Origin: UMGS1519 sp963621885
GTDB lineage: Bacteria; Actinomycetota; Coriobacteriia; Coriobacteriales; Eggerthellaceae
Reading direction: 5' to 3'
Assembly (NCBI GenBank): GCA_963621885.1
Contig: CAVFFT010000033.1
Span: 14,576 to 78,575, forward strand
DNA: 64,000 nt
Shown piece after piece: positions 53,707 through 62,210 of the stretch (positions are counted from its first letter, which is position 1; each line of letters starts with the position of its first letter). Under the pieces are notes generated by a model. That model worked only from the letters and a program-made list of their open reading frames with translations. It had not been told where the DNA came from and made no database searches. The translations under genes were made by a program, and so were the position numbers.

Positions 53707-53735
53707 ATTGTACGGTCTCATTTTTACGGGGTCAA
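53707..53735 (-). promoter_or_regulatory. Promoter of rplM-rpsI
   Basis: On the minus strand TTGACC (53730-53735), a 17-bp spacer and TACAAT (53707-53712). This is the best sigma70-type promoter in the window. Confidence 0.75.
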
Positions 53736-54044
53736 CAAGCTAAAAGAACATTCGCGGCCGATGGAAGGCCTAAACCACGGGTTCTCCATCGCTTGCATCC
53801 GTTTCCGAATCGTTTGTTCTCAAAAGCGCCCGATTTCGCATCAGGGAAGCCCTTTGAATGGCGGGCCGCCCTTCCGATGGAACGGCCCTTGCTGGCGCCG
53901 ACCGCCATCAGCCTGTGAAACACTCGTGCATAGTCCCGCCCCATAAAACGCCCCATAAAAAGAACCGCGCGCAGGATGCGAACACCCCACGCGCGGCTTC
54001 ATTGCGAATTCGCGAATGCCAGCAGGCGGCTTTACGCAGCGGCT
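53736..54044. other. Intergenic region between rplM promoter and metY
   Basis: Apart from the metY terminator at 53954-53997 I see no gene or repeat here. Confidence 0.5.
53954..53997 (-). terminator. Terminator of the metY-like gene
   Basis: On the minus strand CCGCGCG pairs with CGCGCGG across a 18-base loop, followed by TTCTTTTTATGG. Confidence 0.7.
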
Positions 54045-55322
54045 TTACTTCACCGCAGCAAGCGCCTGGTCGATGTCGGCGATGATGTCGTCCGCCGCCT
54101 CAAGACCGCAGGAAAGGCGGATGAGGTCGGGGCCGATGCCGGCAGCGCACAGCTCTTCGTCGTTCATCTGGCGATGCGTCGAGTTCGCCGGATGCAGCAC
54201 GCAGGTGCGCGAATCGGCAACATGCGTCTCGATGGAGCACAGGGCCAGATGCGCCATGAAGTCCTCGGCCGCCGCGCGTCCGCCGGCAACGCCGAAGCTG
54301 ATCACGCCGCAAGAGCCGTTGGGCAGGTACTTCTGCGCCGCATCGTAGTACTCGTCGCCCGGCAGGCCGCAATAGCGAACCCAGGCGACCTTCGGATGCG
54401 CCGCAAGATGCTCGGCGACCTTCTGAGCGGTTTCGCAATGCCTCTTCATGCGCAGAGCGAGGCTCTCGAGACCGAGGTTCACGTAGTAGGCGTTCTGGGG
54501 GCTCTGGATGCTGCCCAGGTCGCGCATGAGCTGGGAGGTTGCCTTCGTGATGAACGCGCCCTCCTTGCCGAAGCGCTCGGCGTACACGATGCCGTGGTAA
54601 CTTTCGTCCGGCGTGGTGAGGCCCGGGAACTTGTCGGCATGAGCCATCCAGTCGAAGCGGCCGGCGTCGACAATGGCGCCACCGACGCTGCTCGCATGGC
54701 CATCCATGTACTTCGTCGTGGAATGGACGACGATGTCCGCGCCCCACTCAAACGGGCGGCAGTTGATCGGCGTCGCGAAGGTGTTGTCGATGATCAGCGG
54801 CACACCGTGCTCATGCGCCACGCGGGCGAACAGCTCGAGGTCGAGAACCGAAAGCGCGGGGTTCGCGATGGTCTCGCCGAAGACGCACTTCGTGTTGGGC
54901 TGAAATGCCGCGGCAAGCTCCTCTTCGGAAGCGTTCGGCGCCACGAAGGTCACATCGATGCCCATACGGCGCATCGTGTGCTGGAAGAGGTTGAAGGTGC
55001 CGCCGTAGATTGCGGAGCTCGAAACGAAATGATCGCCTGCGCTGCACAGGTTGAAGACAGCGAAGAAGCTGGCCGCCATACCCGAGCTGGTGAGCATCGC
55101 CGCAGTGCCGCCTTCCAATTCCGCGATGCGAGCGGCAACCATGTCGTTCGTCGGATTCTGGAGACGCGTGTAGAAATAGCCCTCAGCCTCGAGGTCAAAC
55201 AGCTTGCCCATGTCCTGGCTCGTCGCATAACGCCAGGTCGTCGACTGATAAATGGGAATCTGTCGGGGCTCGCCATTGCCCGGATGATACCCGCCTTGCA
55301 CGCATTTCGTCTCGATGTCCAT
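54045..55322 (-). CDS. metY: O-acetylhomoserine aminocarboxypropyltransferase (MetY-type)
   Basis: This Cys/Met-metabolism PLP enzyme probably joins sulfide to O-acetylhomoserine. The 425-residue length and the N-terminus (TKCVQGGYHPGNGEPRQIPIYQSTTW) favour MetY over cystathionine gamma-synthase. The PLP lysine is in VVHSTTKYMDGHASSVGG. SRTCVLHPANSTHRQMN near the C-terminus is typical. The ATG at 55320-55322 has AAAGGAGCGG upstream. No clear SAM riboswitch lies upstream. Confidence 0.92.
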   Translation of the reverse strand: MDIETKCVQGGYHPGNGEPRQIPIYQSTTWRYATSQDMGKLFDLEAEGYFYTRLQNPTNDMVAARIAELEGGTAAMLTSSGMAASFFAVFNLCSAGDHFVSSSAIYGGTFNLFQHTMRRMGIDVTFVAPNASEEELAAAFQPNTKCVFGETIANPALSVLDLELFARVAHEHGVPLIIDNTFATPINCRPFEWGADIVVHSTTKYMDGHASSVGGAIVDAGRFDWMAHADKFPGLTTPDESYHGIVYAERFGKEGAFITKATSQLMRDLGSIQSPQNAYYVNLGLESLALRMKRHCETAQKVAEHLAAHPKVAWVRYCGLPGDEYYDAAQKYLPNGSCGVISFGVAGGRAAAEDFMAHLALCSIETHVADSRTCVLHPANSTHRQMNDEELCAAGIGPDLIRLSCGLEAADDIIADIDQALAAVK

Positions 55323-55493
55323 TACCGCTCCTTTCAGCGATATCCGCAGGTGCGATCGTGTCGCTCGCCTTGGTCACGAACCCCCTCAAACACCACCGCC
55401 TTTGGCAGCGCAACGCGACCGCATTCGCTTCTGGTGAAAAGCCGCGCCTTCGCCCGAAGCCGTTCGCAAGTTCGCAATTGCCTTCCTGTGGAA

Positions 55494-55508
55494 ATTCGTG
55501 TTACGAAT
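55494..55508. promoter_or_regulatory. Possible operator between metY and the HAD gene
   Basis: ATTCGT-GTT-ACGAAT is a perfect 6-bp dyad in the divergent region. A single copy of short arms could be chance. Confidence 0.3.
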
Positions 55509-55565
55509 CTTACGCTAGTCTTAGGCGAAAGCAGCCAAACACGACCCCATACACAAAGGAACGGC

Positions 55566-56228
55566 ATGAACGCATCATTTAATCTTGCAAACGCGAAGGG
55601 CCTCATCTTCGATTGCGATGGAACCCTGCTCGACACGATGCCGGTCTGGAATGAATTGGAAAGCCGGATGGCCCGCGAGGCAGGCGTCGTTCTGAATGAA
55701 GAGCAGCTCGAGGAGCTGCGCGCGGCGCCGAGCAACCAGTGTGCGGCCATCTTTCATGAGCGCTATGGCTTGGGCAAAGACGCCGCCGACGTTCTGCGCA
55801 TGATGGATGAAACGCTGATGGGCTTCTATCGCGACGAGGCACGCGCGCTTCCCGGCGTGAAGGCGCTTTTGGAACAGGCACGCGCGGCGGGCGTTCCCTG
55901 CACCGTTGTCACTTCGAGCCCGCGACGCTATGTCGAGCCGGGTCTCATTCGCGCGGGAATCAACGACTACTTCCTGAAGCTTTTCACGACCGATGAGGCG
56001 GGATGCTCCAAACAGGAGGCGGGCATCTGGCAGATGGCGATTGAGGCCATGGGCGCAACCCCCGAAACGACCTGGGGATTCGATGACGCCGTCTACGCCG
56101 TGCGCGCCATGAGCGCGGTGGGGATTCATGCCATTGGCGCCTACGATTGCGATGAAACGGGCACATTCGAACAGCTGGATGAAGCCGCGGAATTCGCGGT
56201 CCATTCCCTTGAGGAGCTGCTCGCGTAG
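55566..56228 (+). CDS. HAD superfamily phosphatase (beta-phosphoglucomutase/phosphoglycolate-like)
   Basis: The 220-residue product has motif I in LIFDCDGTLLDTMPVW (nucleophile Asp), a helical cap, motif II in CTVVTSSPRRY, and an acidic motif IV in TWGFDDAVYAVRA. The Lys of motif III is probably in the CSKQEAGIW segment. It belongs to subfamily IA; the substrate is not known. The ATG at 55566 has AAAGGAACGG upstream. The frame is open far upstream through metY, but that is antisense chance. Confidence 0.9.
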   Translation: MNASFNLANAKGLIFDCDGTLLDTMPVWNELESRMAREAGVVLNEEQLEELRAAPSNQCAAIFHERYGLGKDAADVLRMMDETLMGFYRDEARALPGVKALLEQARAAGVPCTVVTSSPRRYVEPGLIRAGINDYFLKLFTTDEAGCSKQEAGIWQMAIEAMGATPETTWGFDDAVYAVRAMSAVGIHAIGAYDCDETGTFEQLDEAAEFAVHSLEELLA

Positions 56229-56348
56229 AGTATCCGGGAAATGCGCAAGCTCAGCCCGCGCCGGCGCCCGTGCGCTTAAGTGAAGCTCGACCCCGCTCCG
56301 CATGCAAGCGAAGCCAGCCCCGCTCCGTGCGCTTAAAGGCAAAACGCC

Positions 56349-56606
56349 CTAGAAATACGCAAGCGAAATGGCGGCGGCAATAATGAGAACGAACACCGCA
56401 GCGGCGATAACGGCTTGCACCCGCTGCTTGTGGACTTCGCGCGCCTTCCATTCATAAGACTGCTCGGCGAGTCGCTCGGCGAGCGATATGGAGCTGCGCG
56501 TGGTGTCACGCTGGCGCGGCCTGCCATACTTGTTCAGGCGCTTGCGCAGGGGAATGTCATATTCCGTGCTGAAGCCATTGACATCCAGAAAGCGTTCTTT
56601 ATCCAC
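56349..56606 (-). CDS. Small tail-anchored membrane protein
   Basis: The 85-residue product has a basic cytoplasmic part (RKRLNKYGRPRQRD, about 20-33), a helical middle and a single hydrophobic helix at the very C-terminus (VIAAAVFVLIIAAAISLAYF). I chose a GTG at 56604-56606, because AAAGGTGG lies 6 bases upstream; the frame extends to 56678. I do not recognise the family. It lies alone between the HAD and PAP2 genes, on the other strand. Confidence 0.65.
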   Translation of the reverse strand: MDKERFLDVNGFSTEYDIPLRKRLNKYGRPRQRDTTRSSISLAERLAEQSYEWKAREVHKQRVQAVIAAAVFVLIIAAAISLAYF

Positions 56607-56714
56607 GCGTATCCACCTTTCGCATCCACATTCCTGCCCAGTATACGCGAAAGCCGCAGGCGTGGCAGTTTGGCGCACGTTCAGTGAAAGGGCGACCTCG
56701 TGAGCGGACGACGG

Positions 56715-56720
56715 TATAAT
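56715..56720 (+). promoter_or_regulatory. -10 box of the PAP2 gene
   Basis: TATAAT lies 37 bases before the ATG at 56758. The -35 is weak. Confidence 0.45.
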
Positions 56721-56757
56721 GCAGAATTTGTCTATTGCCTATTGTTTTGGAGCATGC

Positions 56758-57714
56758 ATGGAATTGACGACATACGCTTCCTGGCTCAACGACGTGTTCA
56801 GCCTTTTTGACACGTTTATTCTGGGAATATGCCATGAGCTCGCCGCAATGTACGGCGACATCCTCACCCCCATCGCGAATGTTCTCGATATTGCCGGCCA
56901 CTGGGGCGTGGCGTTCATCATTCTTGCCATCATCCTGATGTGCTTCAAGAAGACCCGTATGGCGGGCTTCGCGATGATCGTCGCCATCGCCATTGCGGGC
57001 GGCGCCGCCGAATTCCTCATCAAGGACCTCGTCGCGCGTCCGCGTCCCTTCATGAGTTCCGACCTCTTCCAGTCATGGTGGCAATTCGTCGGCTCGCCGA
57101 ACGTCACCGGAACCTCGTTCCCCAGCGGCCATGTCGCCGGCGCGACCGCGGCTATGATTGCCCTCGCTTATGGCGTGCGACGCTGGTGGGCAAGCCTGCT
57201 CGGCGTCATCATGATCGCCCTCATGGCCTTCGACCGCATGTATTTGCAGGTGCACTACCCCTCCGATGTCATCGCCGGCTTCATCCTGGGCTTCATCGGC
57301 GGCATCGTGGGCTACGCCATCGTTCAGGGAATCTGGCGCCTGCTTGGCAAACATCCTGATCAGCTCGCCGAGGAGCACTATCGCGCGGCGCTGAGCAAGC
57401 AGCAGCCTTTCGTCATCCCCCGAAAAGAGGACGTGGAATACTCGTACGTAAATACGGCGCCGAACGGCGCACAGGCAGGTGAGCAAGGCACGCAGGCGGG
57501 TGCGCAGGGCGCGCAGTCAAACGCGGCACGAACAGGCGCTTTCAACCCGGTGCCGTCAACTTCGGCGGTCGCCCCGAACAACGCGCCAACCGAGCGCTAT
57601 ATGCGCAACACGGTTGCTGAAACGCTCGAGACAAGCGAAGGCAACCGCGTGACCGTTCCGCCGATGCCGTCCATGGAAGAGCTTTCCCGCCCGCAAAAGC
57701 CAAGCGACATTTAG
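56758..57714 (+). CDS. PAP2-family membrane phosphatase
   Basis: The 318-residue product has six predicted helices. The phosphatase motifs are KDLVARPRPF (motif 1), SFPSGHVAG (motif 2, catalytic His) and FDRMYLQVHYPSDVIAG (motif 3). This type acts on undecaprenyl pyrophosphate or phosphatidylglycerophosphate-like lipids. A long soluble C-terminal tail (about 205-318) is rich in Gln, Ala, Gly and Pro, with AQAGEQGTQAGAQGAQ, and is unlike common PAP2 proteins. GGAG lies 6 bases before the ATG. Confidence 0.9.
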   Translation: MELTTYASWLNDVFSLFDTFILGICHELAAMYGDILTPIANVLDIAGHWGVAFIILAIILMCFKKTRMAGFAMIVAIAIAGGAAEFLIKDLVARPRPFMSSDLFQSWWQFVGSPNVTGTSFPSGHVAGATAAMIALAYGVRRWWASLLGVIMIALMAFDRMYLQVHYPSDVIAGFILGFIGGIVGYAIVQGIWRLLGKHPDQLAEEHYRAALSKQQPFVIPRKEDVEYSYVNTAPNGAQAGEQGTQAGAQGAQSNAARTGAFNPVPSTSAVAPNNAPTERYMRNTVAETLETSEGNRVTVPPMPSMEELSRPQKPSDI

Positions 57715-57743
57715 AAACCCGCACGCCATCGAACGACAAACGT

Positions 57744-57781
57744 AAGGGCGGAGCCGGCAACAAGCCGCTCCGCCCTTTCTC
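57744..57781 (+). terminator. Terminator between the PAP2 and response-regulator genes
   Basis: AAGGGCGGAG (57744-57753) pairs with CTCCGCCCTT (57768-57777), followed by TCTCGT. It lies in the gap of two convergent genes. Confidence 0.7.
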
Positions 57782-57880
57782 GTACCTTGCGAACCGTCGC
57801 TCGCAGCTGCCGTCCCGCCAACCGGCCGAGGGACGGCCATCAATAGCGGCAACCAATAGAACAACCGCCCCGGCAATTTC

Positions 57881-58675
57881 CTAGTAGCGGCCGGGCACAA
57901 CCAATCCCGCCTCGTAGGCGACCATCACGAGCTGTGCGCGATCATGCACATCGAGCTTGCCCATGATGCGAGCGACATGCGTCTTAACGGTTGCCGCCGA
58001 AATCACCAGCTCATCGCCAATTTCCGCATTGGTCAAACCGCGCGCCACCATCACGAGCACCTCGCGCTCGCGTTCGGTCAGCGAATCGAGCTTGCCACTC
58101 GCAAGCTGCGGCTTACCCCGCTGCGCCGCGAAGGTCTCCACCAGACGGCGCATCACCGACGGTTGAATGAGAGCATCACCGCGGGCGACAACCTGAATGG
58201 CATCCGCGATGTCATCCGGCTCGGAATCCTTCAGCATGAAGCCCGACGCGCCCGCGCCCAAAGCGTCGTACACGTACTCGTCGATGTCGAAGGTGGTCAG
58301 CACAAGCACCTTCACATCCGCGGTCTCGGGATCTTCCAGAATATGCCGCGTCGCCTCGATGCCATCCATCAGGGGCATGCGGATGTCCATCAGCACGACA
58401 TCGGGACGGGTCTGCTTCACCATCTCGATCGCCTCGAGGCCGTTGCGCGCCTCGCCCACCACACGCAGGCTCTCGTAGCTGGAAAGAATCAGGCGAAAAC
58501 CGTTGCGCACGAGGTCCTGGTCATCCACCACGACAACGCTCACTTCGGGCTGAGGCTGCGCCGTCGCAATCTCCGCGCGACGAACCGCCTCTTCGGAACG
58601 CGCCCGCAAACGCTGCTGGGCCGCCTGGAATTCAGGATTGTAGAGAGAGTCTCCGCCAAGTATCTCTTCCGGCAT
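57881..58675 (-). CDS. NarL/LuxR-family response regulator
   Basis: The 264-residue product has a receiver domain with the phospho-acceptor Asp97 in VVLMDIRMPLMDG, acidic pair VVDDQDLVR and Lys in FMLKDSEPD. A C-terminal LuxR helix-turn-helix follows (SLTEREREVLVMVARGLTNAEIGDEL). An N-terminal extension of about 45 residues, predicted helical, precedes the receiver, which is unusual. I chose the second ATG (58673-58675) with GGAGG 5 bases upstream. It follows the kinase gene by 15 bp. Confidence 0.92.
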   Translation of the reverse strand: MPEEILGGDSLYNPEFQAAQQRLRARSEEAVRRAEIATAQPQPEVSVVVVDDQDLVRNGFRLILSSYESLRVVGEARNGLEAIEMVKQTRPDVVLMDIRMPLMDGIEATRHILEDPETADVKVLVLTTFDIDEYVYDALGAGASGFMLKDSEPDDIADAIQVVARGDALIQPSVMRRLVETFAAQRGKPQLASGKLDSLTEREREVLVMVARGLTNAEIGDELVISAATVKTHVARIMGKLDVHDRAQLVMVAYEAGLVVPGRY

Positions 58676-58690
58676 TGTGTCCTCCATCTC

Positions 58691-60040
58691 CTACGCGATC
58701 TCGCTGGTCGCGTCGTTATCTCGTGATGCGGCGCCATTCTCGTCCGCGCGCGGCGCGCCTTCCCGCTCATGGAACGGAAGACGCACGACAACCGCGAAGC
58801 CGCCGCCCTTCACATCGTAGGCGCCGAAACCGCCGCCCAAAAGGTTCGTGCGTTCAGCCATGCCCTGCAAGCCATGGCCGCCACCGCCTTCATGGCGCTG
58901 GGCCGCACCCATGGCAGAAGCATAGTCCGCATAGGAGCCACCCATTCCCTTGCCATCGTCAACCACCATAAGAGTCACAAGGTCTTCGGTGGAATGGAGC
59001 GTGATGTCCACGTGCTTCGCCTGCGCGTGCTTCACGATATTCGTGGCCGCCTCGCGCGCGATGCCGAAAACGGCGACGTCGATGTACAGCGGAACAGCCT
59101 CGCGACGATACCAGCTGTCGTTCACCGTCACGGTCATGCCAGCCGCTTCAAGGTAGCTCACCAGCTCATTGAGGTGCTCGGTGCCATGGGTCGGGCGGCT
59201 TTCCGGCGCCTCGCCCTCGCCACGCAGCACGCCGATCATCGCGCGAATTTCGGAAAGGGACTCTTTCGACGTATGGCGAATAGCCTTCAGCGACTCCTTC
59301 GCCATCTCGGGATTCGCATCGACCATACGCTCCGCGGCCGCCGCTTGAATGCCAATGGCGGAAAGCGAATGGGCCGTGATGTCATGCAGCTCGCGCGCGA
59401 TACGCACGCGCTCGGCCTCGACCGCCTTTTCAGCATCCTTTTCACGAATTGCCGCCGCCTCTTCAAGACGCTGCGCCGCCTCGCGGCGATAGCGGCGGTA
59501 GCTGTTCATGGAAAGGCCCATGAACAGGGCCAATGCAAACGAAATGAGCGCCATCATGCGCACGTAGATGTCATTCGTAAGGCTCGTCTCGGGCGTCGCC
59601 ATAATGCACGCGGCGGCGGCAGACAAAATCGCCACGACAATGACCTCCCATTTGCCGCGCTCTTCGGCGATGGTGAAGATGGCGAGGCAGGGCGCCAGCA
59701 CGAGGATCTCCTGGCCGCCGATTTGCGCGCGGCCCATCAGGTAGGTGCCCATGACAACCGCGAAAACAAGCCACGGTGTGATGCGCCGCACCACAAGCAC
59801 CGCCGACATGACGGCAAGGTAGAAGAAGGGCACGAAGCTGAACATGTAGAGCTTCATGCCGGAAAGCTCATGGGTCGCGGAGTCGATCGGCATGACCGAG
59901 CCGCCGCCCCATAAGAGATAGAGAGTGCCCACGATGAAGAGGCCCACCCCAAGGGCGATATCCTCTATCCATTCGCGGGCGCTCAGTTCCCGTCTGTTAA
60001 CCAACAGGTTTTCGATCTTTTTCGCGAAACTCGCTTCCAT
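58691..60040 (-). CDS. Sensor histidine kinase (HisKA_3, NarX/DesK-like)
   Basis: The 449-residue product has about five transmembrane helices (30-185), a short coiled coil and a HisKA_3 domain with His219 in RIARELHDITAHSLSAIG. An HATPase domain follows, with REAATNIVKHA, VDDGKGMGG and GHGLQGMAERTNLLGG. It is paired with the response regulator downstream. No sensor domain outside the membrane is seen, so it may sense a membrane or cytoplasmic cue. The start is uncertain: three Met codons (at 60040, 60049 and 60052) lie close together. Confidence 0.92.
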   Translation of the reverse strand: MEASFAKKIENLLVNRRELSAREWIEDIALGVGLFIVGTLYLLWGGGSVMPIDSATHELSGMKLYMFSFVPFFYLAVMSAVLVVRRITPWLVFAVVMGTYLMGRAQIGGQEILVLAPCLAIFTIAEERGKWEVIVVAILSAAAACIMATPETSLTNDIYVRMMALISFALALFMGLSMNSYRRYRREAAQRLEEAAAIREKDAEKAVEAERVRIARELHDITAHSLSAIGIQAAAAERMVDANPEMAKESLKAIRHTSKESLSEIRAMIGVLRGEGEAPESRPTHGTEHLNELVSYLEAAGMTVTVNDSWYRREAVPLYIDVAVFGIAREAATNIVKHAQAKHVDITLHSTEDLVTLMVVDDGKGMGGSYADYASAMGAAQRHEGGGGHGLQGMAERTNLLGGGFGAYDVKGGGFAVVVRLPFHEREGAPRADENGAASRDNDATSEIA

Positions 60041-60132
60041 ACAACCCATCATACGTTGCGAAACCGCCGGATGCCATACCCGCCCCGGGAATCCCACGCC
60101 TTCCCTCGGAATGCGGAACTTCCTTGGGACCT

Positions 60133-60175
60133 CAAACAGAATGCGGGACCCGGTTCAAGAAACCGAAGTCCCGCA
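60133..60175 (-). terminator. Terminator downstream of hypB
   Basis: On the minus strand TGCGGGAC pairs with GTCCCGCA, with inner CGGTT/AACCG pairing, followed by TTCTGTTTG. Confidence 0.75.
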
Positions 60176-60214
60176 GGTTCATTCGAAATGCAGGCGCGAC
60201 ATGCTACTTGTGCG

Positions 60215-60344
60215 CCGCGCTTCGCGCGATAGGCGCAGCAGGTGTGGCAGACTCACCGCGTTCCATGTGGCAAGCGCGGCAGGCTTACCGCGCAGCAAGC
60301 GCGACTCATCAACACGCAGCAGGCTCACCGCGCGCCGACGCGCT
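60215..60344. repeat. Degenerate GC-rich repeats downstream of hypB
   Basis: Variants of GCAGCAGG-N-TCACCGCG occur near 60235, 60270 and 60315, together with AAGCGCG. The unit is not clear. Confidence 0.5.
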
Positions 60345-61001
60345 TTAGGCAGAAATGCTGCGAATCTGCTCGCGCAGCCATTGCGCCCATTCCTCAACGC
60401 CTTCGCCGGTCGTCGCGGAGATGGGGAAAATGGGAGCGCCCGGGTTGAGCTGCGTGACCGAGTTCACAAACGCCTCGTTGTTGAAGTTGAACACCGGCAT
60501 CGTGTCCACCTTGTTCAGGATGACGGCCTGCGCCACCTGGAAAACGCCAGGATACTTCAGCGGCTTGTCGTCGCCTTCGGGCACGGACAGAATCATCACC
60601 TTGGCGTTTTCGCCGAGGTCGAAATCGGTCGGGCACACGAGGTTGCCCACGTTCTCCAGCAGGATGAGGTCAAGATCGTCAAGGTCGAGCACCTGAACCG
60701 CGCGGCGGATCATGTCGGACTCGAGGTGGCAGGCGCCGCCGGTGTTGATCTGCACCGCGGGAATGCCCTGTTCCTTGATACGCTCGGAGTCGACCGAGCT
60801 CGCGATATCGCCCTCGATGACGGCGATGTTGAATTCGTCACGCAGCGCCTCGATCGTCGCGAGGATGGTCGAGGTCTTTCCCGAACCGGGGCTGGCGAGG
60901 ATGTTGAGGACAAACACCTTCTTCTCCGCGAAGAGCTTCCGGTTCGTATCCGCAATGGAATCGTTCTTCTTCAAAATCGGCTGCTTGAGATCAATTTCCA
61001 T
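60345..61001 (-). CDS. hypB: Hydrogenase maturation GTPase HypB
   Basis: It delivers nickel to [NiFe] hydrogenase with HypA. The 218-residue product has the G-domain: P-loop ASPGSGKTS, VIEGDIASSVDSERI, LILLENVGNLVCP and AVILNKVDTM. The metal-binding GGACHLESDMI is kept. The N-terminal CCxxCxC-type motif and His-rich nickel store of some HypBs are absent. I chose the ATG with GGGAGGGTG upstream; the TTG five codons earlier overlaps that site. Confidence 0.95.
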   Translation of the reverse strand: MEIDLKQPILKKNDSIADTNRKLFAEKKVFVLNILASPGSGKTSTILATIEALRDEFNIAVIEGDIASSVDSERIKEQGIPAVQINTGGACHLESDMIRRAVQVLDLDDLDLILLENVGNLVCPTDFDLGENAKVMILSVPEGDDKPLKYPGVFQVAQAVILNKVDTMPVFNFNNEAFVNSVTQLNPGAPIFPISATTGEGVEEWAQWLREQIRSISA

Positions 61002-61028
61002 AAGGCACCCTCCCAAAAGACTGATGAA

Positions 61029-61069
61029 GTGTGACGGAACATTCTATTCTTCACACACTGTCCCACCAA
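61029..61069 (-). promoter_or_regulatory. Promoter and candidate operator of hypB
   Basis: On the minus strand TTGGTG (61064-61069), a 17-bp spacer and TAGAAT (61041-61046). The inverted repeat GTGTGA (61029-61034) / TCACAC (61051-61056), spacing 16, encloses the -10 box. Confidence 0.5.
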
Positions 61070-61268
61070 AAGATATGACGCGCAAGCAGAAAACCGGCAC
61101 GCGGTTCCTCTCGCCAAGCCGCCGTACTACCCAAGGGCTGAAGCCCTTGCGCGGGCGCGCCTCAAACCGCCAGAAGGCAAAGGCAACCAGCTGCCTCCAT
61201 GCGCCATAGCCGCCCACGGCCGCCGCGCACTCCATGTGCCACAATCGCCCCGGCCGCAGCCACGGCGC

Positions 61269-61619
61269 TTAATCGGGAAGGTCGACCTCAATGGAATCGA
61301 TGCGCATCTCGCGACCGGCGACGAGCTCGGTCAGCGGGTTGTCGCAATAAGGGCAACCCCGATGGAAGCGGTCGTGCTCGAATTCCTGCCCGCATTCGGG
61401 ACAGAGCGAACGGGGAGCGATCATCGTAACGCGAAGCTCGGCGCCCTCGCAGATCGTTCCTTCCGTCAAGGCTTCCCATGCGAACTTGAGCACGTCCTCG
61501 ATAACCTCGGTCATCTGACCAATGGAAAGGGAAACGGCGTCGACCTTGGTCGCGCCCGCGTCTTCCGCAGACGTGCGAACGGAGTCTATGACGCCCGCGA
61601 TTATTCCCATCTCATGCAT
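61269..61619 (-). CDS. hypA: Hydrogenase maturation nickel metallochaperone HypA
   Basis: The 116-residue product starts MHEMG, where His2 binds nickel. The zinc site is formed by LCPECGQEF and RGCPYCDNP. It partners with HypB 268 bp downstream, which seems to have its own promoter. No hydrogenase structural gene is in the window. AAGGA lies 8 bases before the ATG. Confidence 0.95.
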   Translation of the reverse strand: MHEMGIIAGVIDSVRTSAEDAGATKVDAVSLSIGQMTEVIEDVLKFAWEALTEGTICEGAELRVTMIAPRSLCPECGQEFEHDRFHRGCPYCDNPLTELVAGREMRIDSIEVDLPD

Positions 61620-61848
61620 CTTGCGAGTCCTTCCCCTTCACGGGCAATCGCGTCCGAGGGCGAACACGTTCATCCGCCACCGGCGCAGGTCGCGTTCCGC
61701 GTGGCCATTCCCTTGAACCGTCCGCCGCCATTCCCGTTCGCTTTTGTGAACGTGGCGCGTAAGCCCACGCGAGATTGTGCGTTTCGCGGTACACTAGCGC
61801 AACGCAATAACGACACAACGGCGCATTTCAGGCGCTGAGGGGAACACG

Positions 61849-62193
61849 ATGGCTCAGAAGAATACCAAAAAACCGAAGATGACCGCCGCGCAGCGCGAAG
61901 CCAAGATGAAGGCTGCCGAAGAGCGCCAGAAGCGCGCTGACGAAAAGAAGGCGGCAAAGGATCGACTCCGCCGCATATTCACGTGGATTATCGTCATCAT
62001 TCTGGTTATCGGCCTGACGATTCCCGTCGCGGGCATTAGCGCAAGCTCCTGCGCGTCCTCGGCCGCAAGCCAGACTGCCACCGAGCAGACGGTCAGCACC
62101 ACCGACGACGCTTCCACCAGCGCAACGGCTGACGCGTCCGAAAGCGCGGCTGCCGAAGCCTCCGAGAGCTCTTCGGAATCTCAGAACGACTAA
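61849..62193 (+). CDS. Small membrane protein upstream of tatB
   Basis: The 114-residue product has a Lys/Ala-rich cytoplasmic part (1-42), one hydrophobic helix (IFTWIIVIILVIGLTIPVAG, about 43-62) and a Ser/Thr/Ala/Glu-rich outer tail. I do not recognise a family. It lies 17 bp before tatB in the same direction, so a role linked to Tat export or the envelope is possible but unproven. GAGGGGAA precedes the ATG. Confidence 0.75.
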   Translation: MAQKNTKKPKMTAAQREAKMKAAEERQKRADEKKAAKDRLRRIFTWIIVIILVIGLTIPVAGISASSCASSAASQTATEQTVSTTDDASTSATADASESAAAEASESSSESQND

Positions 62194-62210
62194 GGCGTGT
62201 GACCAGGTAA

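Larger units (their letters stand above)
60041..60344. other. Intergenic region between hypB and the kinase gene
   Basis: It holds a hairpin terminator (60133-60175) and a degenerate GCAGCAGG/CACCGCG repeat island (60215-60344). No gene is visible. Confidence 0.5.

Noticed and set aside
53976..55565. In-frame extension of the HAD gene far upstream through metY
   Set aside because: It is antisense to metY. The HAD fold begins right after the ATG at 55566, which has a good Shine-Dalgarno.
55323..55565. SAM riboswitch upstream of metY
   Set aside because: I looked for the SAM-I and SAM-IV style conserved blocks and could not recognise them. A covariance-model search (Infernal) would settle it.
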